Shown here: positions 58,724 to 64,000 of the stretch, piece by piece
Position numbering within the stretch: position 1 is the first letter of the stretch
How the letters are laid out: each line of letters begins with the position of its first letter
Assembly: GCA_009103225.1 (NCBI GenBank)
Contig: RHPI01002533.1
Location: 171,000-234,999 of the forward strand
From: Chlorokybus atmophyticus
Lineage: Eukaryota; Streptophyta; Chlorokybophyceae; Chlorokybales; Chlorokybaceae
Length of the DNA stretch: 64,000 nt
Direction: 5' to 3'
Notes under the pieces: model-generated
Seen by the model: only the letters and a program-made list of their open reading frames with translations
Database searches by the model: none
Told to the model about the DNA's origin: nothing
Program-made: the position numbers and the translations under genes

Positions 58724-58795
58724 CTGTTGGGTTTGTCGATGGCTTGAGTGGACTGACGCAGACGGCCGCGGGCCAAAAGTGGTTGTTAGTGACAC
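58724..58795 (+). repeat. 72-bp inverted repeat, partner of 47684-47755
   Basis: It begins CTGTTGGGTTTG exactly where homology to the large element ends. The orientation is reversed relative to the intact element, pointing to a rearranged right end. Confidence 0.85.
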
Positions 58796-58893
58796 CAACT
58801 CCCCGCTCCCCTGCACACGCAAGCCAGCATGAGTCCAGCTACCAACTGTGCAGCATCTACCAACACTACCAACTGTGCAGCAGCACAATGCCA

Positions 58894-59250
58894 ACTTACT
58901 TGATGTTGTAGGCGTTCAGGTCTACATATGTAGTCCTTCATGGTGGACTCGGGCAGACCAAGGTCTTGGGCAGCCTCTGCAGCTGTCATACATCCTTACT
59001 GCACAGCAAAGATAGCCTCCTTCACAGCATGGAAGAGGAGTTCTTTGTCTTTCCTCTTCATACAGGGGCCCCTCTTGTGCTGGGTTTGCTGTGCCTTCTT
59101 ACGTAGATGCACTTGCTTGTTGGTGACGCGTTTAGCACTAGATGCTGCAGTGCTTGTCACCTGCACACAAGCTTGCATGAGTGCCTTGCTCAACGCACAA
59201 TGAGTAAGTGGCGTGCACACTGCAACCCTTGGCCATGATGACAACTAGTC
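58894..59250 (-). pseudogene. N-terminal HTH (Psq/CENP-B-like) fragment of a pogo-type transposase
   Basis: The minus strand reads a basic lead, KRKDKELLFHAVKEAIFAVQ, an in-frame TAA, then GCMTAAEAAQDLGLPESTMK and DYICRPERLQH, ending at a GTAAGT donor (about 58893). This is the helix-turn-helix of the Psq/CENP-B class that precedes a DDE_1 domain. No DDE_1 sequence follows here. The DDE_1 half at 24619-26687, same strand, lacks exactly this part. Confidence 0.65.
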
Positions 59251-60089
59251 TGAGCCAGAATTTAGCAGTGGGACAATTGCATTAGCTTACCCGAGTAGGC
59301 ATAGGAACTTGTAACAACTTGTGACCAAGCCTTTGCCTCCACACCGTGTTGCCTCCACACCGTGTCCGCTCCTCACCAATGTGTAATTAACTTACATGCG
59401 TGCAATGCAACTCCAGCCCTCAACACTTGCAATGTAACGCCATTAGCACACTAGCACGATACAACAACACCTAGCACCGTCGCCAACCAGCCAACACTAG
59501 TGATCACAAAGCTTAGGAAGCTGGCGCGCACAACATTAAGTAGTGGCAATTTCACTTGTGCAATTGTTCATGAAATGTGCCACAAATTGGCAAAAAGTTG
59601 TATCTATGAGACATAAATACTGGATGAGTTGATAGACGCGGTGAAGGTTCCAAGCAGTTTTGGAGCAAAGCTGCAGTCATTCTCCACAAAACTAGTGTCT
59701 CATTGATACAACTTGCAAAAAACCCCAAGTTAAAAGCTGCAGACGTTCAGAAGGCAAACTATGAACATGTAGCCATTAATGAATTAATGTTCGACAACTT
59801 AAATCTCCCGCTACACTAGCCCAGACGCGACGCGGTTTGAAATGGACGGTGGCTATAGGCCTAATCTAACCGTCCCTAGCCCCCCACCGCGATCCTAGCA
59901 CCCTAGCCACAGTGACGGCCAAAAAGCCTCAATCGCCGAAATTAGGGCGCCCGCCGACATTAGGGCATTTTACCCTATTTGTCTGCCGTGGCGTGGTCGG
60001 ACACCGTCAGTTTACCACATGGACAAGGTGATAGCTTGCAGTGAGCATCACCGCTCACCGCACTAGTTGTACAGGCAATAATCAAAGCT
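59251..60089. other. No recognisable gene
   Basis: Short frames only. Sequence around 59890-59980 carries TTAGGGC and CCCTA-like words but no telomeric array. Confidence 0.45.
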
Positions 60090-61770
60090 TGCGACACGTG
60101 TAAGCCTTGCTATGCACCCTACGTGGCATGCTGCCGCCACTCAACCGCGTGCATAGTGCCACCGCAGGTGCTGATACGGCCACGCACCTGATGCCGCTTC
60201 AAGCTGCTTGCCCACCAGCAACACATGCCGATTCTCCAGCTACCGGCGGCAGCACCTGGTGTTGCCGAAGCCTCCCTCGTTATGCCTTCACACCAGTCGC
60301 CTCGTTGACAATGACGTGGGTGACGTCACAGTTGTGAGTGACACAGAGCAAGGTGCGGAACAGCCTCGGTCGGGACTTGTTCGGGCATGCTGTCGGACAA
60401 CATTACCTCGGCAAGAAATACCGATGCCGAGATAACATTAAATCTTAATATCAAATCCTTGACTTGACAGTACTGCGCGTTCAGTGTATTGACGTTATGC
60501 ACATTGCTACGTCCGGCACCATTGAGTCCTTGCAGGGACTAGTCCTGACATGGGCCGCCCATCCTACCGCCTCACAATTCGCGCCCGGTACTGCATCGGC
60601 TGTCACACAGGTCGTATTGGTAGTGCATGAGCCAGCAAGCGTAAGGCTTGCGAAGCCGGTATCCTATAGGATCTTGACCAAACCAAAACCTTTTCCTTTC
60701 GGCTCACATGATGATCTGATCTCGATTGGCCCAACGAAACGTTGGAGCAGGAACCATCAACGGGGCCATTTAGCGCCCGCTTTATATAACTTCGTCATGC
60801 TGAATCATGGAATGTCTGCCGCGCCTGAGGCAAAGTCTTCAGGGCCTCAGATACAGGCGGAAAGTCCGCCCTGCAAGACTTCTTCCTCCCAGCCAAGCAT
60901 GAAAGTCCGCCTGCAAGCCAAGGCGTGTCGTTGATCTCCATCACAGAGTCAGCTGAAGGGTCAAGTTTGCTTCGAGCTGGCTGCCTGCCCGCATGCTGCG
61001 GACTCCTCCTTCCTCCCTGACCTAAATATATTGACCTGAGCTTCAGCGGCAGCATTGCTCAGCGTGGCGGCTGAGGCTGAGATGATCGGCGAGATCCATC
61101 TGCTGCCGCTGCGCGGCTGTAAGCGCTGCGCGGTTGTAAGACCTAGTGCTGCTAACTCAGCAGTACTAAGCTTAGGTTGATTTGTCATGTTCATAACTGA
61201 CCAATTGACTCATTCATACTCAGGCAAAGAGGTTGGGGGAAGAGGCAGCAGTACACTTGTGCCACACGTGTGCGGCATACATGTAGTAGGCACACTTGTG
61301 TGATGTCATTTCGGTTTCAGGTACTGATAGTTGGCTGCTGGTTGAAAGCGCTCACAGCACACGGCGCTAGTGTAGCAGCTGCTCTGCTAGCAGACACAAG
61401 TCGGTAGCATGCTGCAGGGCTAGCGGCCGGAGCGAGCACTTGCACGGTTACTTTGCCTGCTATCTGTGTGCTTTGCTGACTGTCAGCTTGGCTTGTTTGA
61501 ACTGTTGCAAGTTGGCTGCCGACAGCGACCAATGCAGCTGGCATGCAGCGGAGTGCTCGCCAACAAGCAAAACTTCTGAACGACAGCTTTGGTGAAAGCA
61601 GTGGAGCTAGTTTCCGCTCCTCAGCAGGCAACGCTGTTGCTGACCTGCTGCAATATACTGCAGCAGCTGAAGCAGTGGCCTCCGCCTGCAGATAAGCCTA
61701 CCGGTAGGTGACCTTGTTTTGCAGCCACCGGATGCTCAGGATGTTCAATGCTGCTTGACGCTTGCATGTC
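60090..61770. repeat. Diverged dispersed repeat, copy 2 (partner at 12.46-14.4 kb)
   Basis: Same order of blocks as at 12460-14400. This copy is more GC-rich. Neither copy has a long frame. The right end passes into the region of the unrecognised gene at 62 kb. Confidence 0.65.
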
Positions 61771-62176
61771 CCCTCGCAGACGCAGGACTTCTGCTAAGCA
61801 TCTGCGGTTTGGGAGGAGGCGCCGCCTCAAGGTGCATGGGGTCAGCTCTGGACACAAGCTTCATGCGCACGTACGTTGTTTGATTTGACGGTGAAATGGT
61901 TTTGCTGTGCTCTTCTGAGGCAGTGTACGTTTTGCCCGTATTGCAACCATAATCAGTGCTTGCTCAGCAAGCCGGAGTGCACCTTCAGTGTGTTTTGCTG
62001 TTAGTGACGAAAATTTTGTGCATTGCAGCTAAACTGTTACAATTGCTATGCTTGCTGCTTGCAAGCCTGAACACCGACTGTTTTCGTTGTGCGAACAGTT
62101 GGAATGCTATCTTGACCGCTGTGCAGGCGGTCAAGGTGCTGGCTGCCCTTGTCATGATGTCACGTTCTGTGTGCAG
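61771..62176. other. Probable introns or 5' part of the following gene
   Basis: Acceptor-like CTGTGCAG near 62128 and CTGTGTGCAG at 62167-62176 suggest upstream exons, but I could not chain them with confidence. Confidence 0.35.
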
Positions 62177-62681
62177 GCTGCTTTCTGGGTTGCGGGAAAT
62201 ATGGGTGCCAGAGTCGACGGCAGATGTGTTCGAGCAGAGCAAGCTAGCGCTGGTAACGGCCCTTGAGGGTACACCTGCAATGCCGCTCAACGACAACCCC
62301 AACTCACGCCCCCTCTTGGAAATGCAACTCCTCAATGACTTGCTCGCCGAGTACGGCACCGCCCGCGCCGTCCGCCTTGAGACCACCCTCCTTTACACCA
62401 TCGCCGGTGCCCAACATCGCACACGCACACGCACACGCACGCATGCACCCACCCACCCACCCACATACACACACCATTGACTGCATCCCACATGCAACAC
62501 TGAGACTGTTTCTGCAGCAAATATCATTGACTTGGCGCGAGCGCGCGAGGGTCAAGTAGATGCTGTGTGCGATCGGCTGGCTGTCTTGTGGATTCACCAG
62601 CAGCAGCAGCTTCAGGAGCAGGACCTGCTGGAGCTTGCCACCAGAGTCATGGAGCTGCGCGTGCAACAAGAATCAGGATGA
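62177..62681 (+). CDS. Unrecognised helical protein, last two exons
   Basis: Exon 62177-62406 encodes LLSGLREIWVPESTADVFEQ ... NDNPNSRPLLEMQLLNDLLA ... ETTLLYTIA. It splices in phase to 62518-62681 (ANIIDLAREG-like start, then AVLWIHQQQQLQEQDLLELA and TRVMELRVQQESG, TGA). The intron holds a CACACG repeat. The product is predicted to be helical with a C-terminal coiled coil. I do not know its family. Codon use resembles the host genes rather than the elements. Confidence 0.5.
62415..62477. repeat. CACACG/CCCA simple repeat in an intron
   Basis: Runs of CGCACA units followed by ACCCACCC units, between the two exons described above. Confidence 0.85.
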
Positions 62682-64000
62682 CAATACTACGATCTTGATG
62701 ACTGTAGATGGTGGTGGCCAATTGATGAACAGTTACATTTGGTGTAGCATGGTTGATCGGTCTCAGGTGGCCATCAACCATGGTCGCTAACATTTATGCC
62801 TATGCACGTCTAGGGCATGGATCGGACGGCAGGGCTATTGATAGTACAGGAGAGGTTGAGCTGCCAGACGCCAGTGTCGTTGCAGTGGGACAGCAGACAC
62901 TATGCAGCGATGGTTATTCATATCACCGCAGTGCAATGACGATTATAAGAAACACTACAGGGTTGCGATGTCACTTTGTACCGAGTGCATGATGGCTGCA
63001 GATATTGCCATTGCCCAGCATGCACAGAACTTGAGAGGGTGACACTCAAGCCATTGTGGTATCAACAGCAGCAGCGTGGCTGGCGCCAGAGGTGAGCACA
63101 TCTTAACTCTCAACATCATGTTCCTTGTGCACACATGTCTGTGATTGCAGACAATCGCTGTTGTGATGTATGCACATTGCATCAGCTTGCCCTGCCCTGG
63201 GGTGCTGGTTAGGTAGATCGCACTCAGCCTGGTCACCTGTACTGAGAGCAAAACCAGGTGCCGTTTGTTCCACAGCTAGTATGCTCACGTTTCTAGTGTA
63301 CGCGAGTGTGGCGCAGGCAGCTGACATCGTGACACAACAGCGCTAGGTAGTCGCGAGTATCAGTGGTTTCATGTCAAGGAATGCCGTGCAGGGCTTCGAC
63401 TGTGTGCTTGTGCAGCCATTTTGACTCTCACTTTGTTGCCAGTGTCCTGAGCATGCGTATCAGCCTACGACTTAACACCGATCAGGCACCAGGTCCCGCT
63501 CGCTCTCTTTGAGGCAGGGTGGGGTGGGGTCGAAGGGGAGGTCTGCGCAGTTTATTGAACGTGTCTGTCGCATAGTGTTGGACACAACAAACCAGTCTGA
63601 CCAGCATCCTGTTGACAGGTCGTTGTTTCTGCAGCTCGGCTATAAGGTCAGTTTCCATCCTACGCTGTGTACTGGACTTGACTGTTGATTTGCATAACAT
63701 TTGTCTCCACAGCATTGGCGCTTTGGGCCCTCCCTCAGCAGTTCCTCAATGGACATGCAGGTTTGACGCAAGTCTCATGTGTCATGTGTTGGTAGTCACT
63801 GCGATGCAAAGGTTGCAACGTGCAAGACAGCATTTATCTAGTTGCTGCTGCTTGGAGGCTCCTGATGACAGAGAGAAAGTATTACTGTTACGCGCCACGG
63901 CGCTTCGCCTACGCATGCAACCTCTTCAAGGCAAGGTGCGGATCTGGCGTTGCAATCAATAAACGTGGATGGTGGTGGTGGTGATGTGTGGGTGGGTGTG
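62682..64000. other. No gene assigned with confidence
   Basis: Several acceptor-like and donor-like sites occur (for example TGCAG at 62996-63000 and CTCCACAG at about 63707-63714), so further exons may be present. Frames are short and carry no known motif. GT-rich simple sequence lies at 63965-64000. Confidence 0.4.

Noticed and set aside
59880-59985. Telomere-like TTAGGG/CCCTA words.
   Set aside because: Single scattered words, no tandem array.
1-64000. CRISPR arrays, bacterial operons, rRNA or tRNA genes.
   Set aside because: No regularly spaced repeats, no Shine-Dalgarno-led gene strings and no recognisable rRNA. I did not see a convincing tRNA cloverleaf, though a tRNA scan was not possible by eye.

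Overview
The window is nuclear DNA from a eukaryote, most likely a green alga. Two ordinary host genes are split into short exons with GT-AG introns. One is a plant-type BET (GTE) bromodomain protein with the order bromodomain then NET. The other is an SRSF1/SR30-like splicing factor. The standard genetic code fits: glutamine in both host genes is always CAG/CAA, and stops are TGA and TAA. The species cannot be named from sequence alone. Most of the window, about 7 to 59 kb, is mobile DNA.

Layout: 1-0.96 kb, nothing recognised; 0.96-2.86 kb (-), BET gene; 3.9-5.9 kb (+), SR gene; 7.6 kb, a perfect 72-bp palindrome; 7.2-10.1 kb (+), a decayed Penelope-like reverse transcriptase; 10.1-14.4 kb, non-coding, holding a 1.9-kb segment that recurs diverged at 60.1-61.8 kb; 14.45-16.10 kb, a pogo/Tigger-like element with terminal repeats and TA flanks; 17.47-24.35 kb (-), a complete but inactivated Ty3/gypsy chromodomain retrotransposon with two LTRs, PBS, PPT and a GGTTG target-site duplication; 24.4-26.7 kb (-), the C-terminal half of a DDE_1 transposase, interrupted by an N gap.

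The centre (26.7-58.8 kb) is the most interesting part. A 14.6-kb element at 33274-47860, with 12-bp inverted ends, encodes a Plavaka-type (KDZ superfamily) transposase. With it lie four cargo genes: a zinc-finger/Tudor-like/cytosine-5 DNA methyltransferase, a C2HC-OTU-protease-RING protein, an unrecognised seven-exon gene, and a small acidic coiled-coil protein. Promoter regions of these genes carry related GTACCAT/ATGGTAC palindromes. An older copy of the same element flanks it in two halves (26.7-33.1 kb and 53.7-58.7 kb). The pieces on the outermost flanks look like the two ends of one pogo/CENP-B-like transposase (C-terminus at 24.6-26.7 kb, N-terminal HTH at 58.9-59.25 kb). A nested insertion history is therefore likely.

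Between the young element and the right half of the old one lies a second, unrelated methyltransferase (49.8-50.45 kb). It sits downstream of a retropepsin-like fragment and is joined tail-to-tail to a gypsy gag-RT fragment. Two independent associations of DNA methyltransferases with mobile elements therefore occur within about 10 kb.

The right end (59.3-64 kb) holds the diverged 1.9-kb repeat, two exons of an unrecognised coiled-coil protein, simple repeats, and sequence without recognisable genes.
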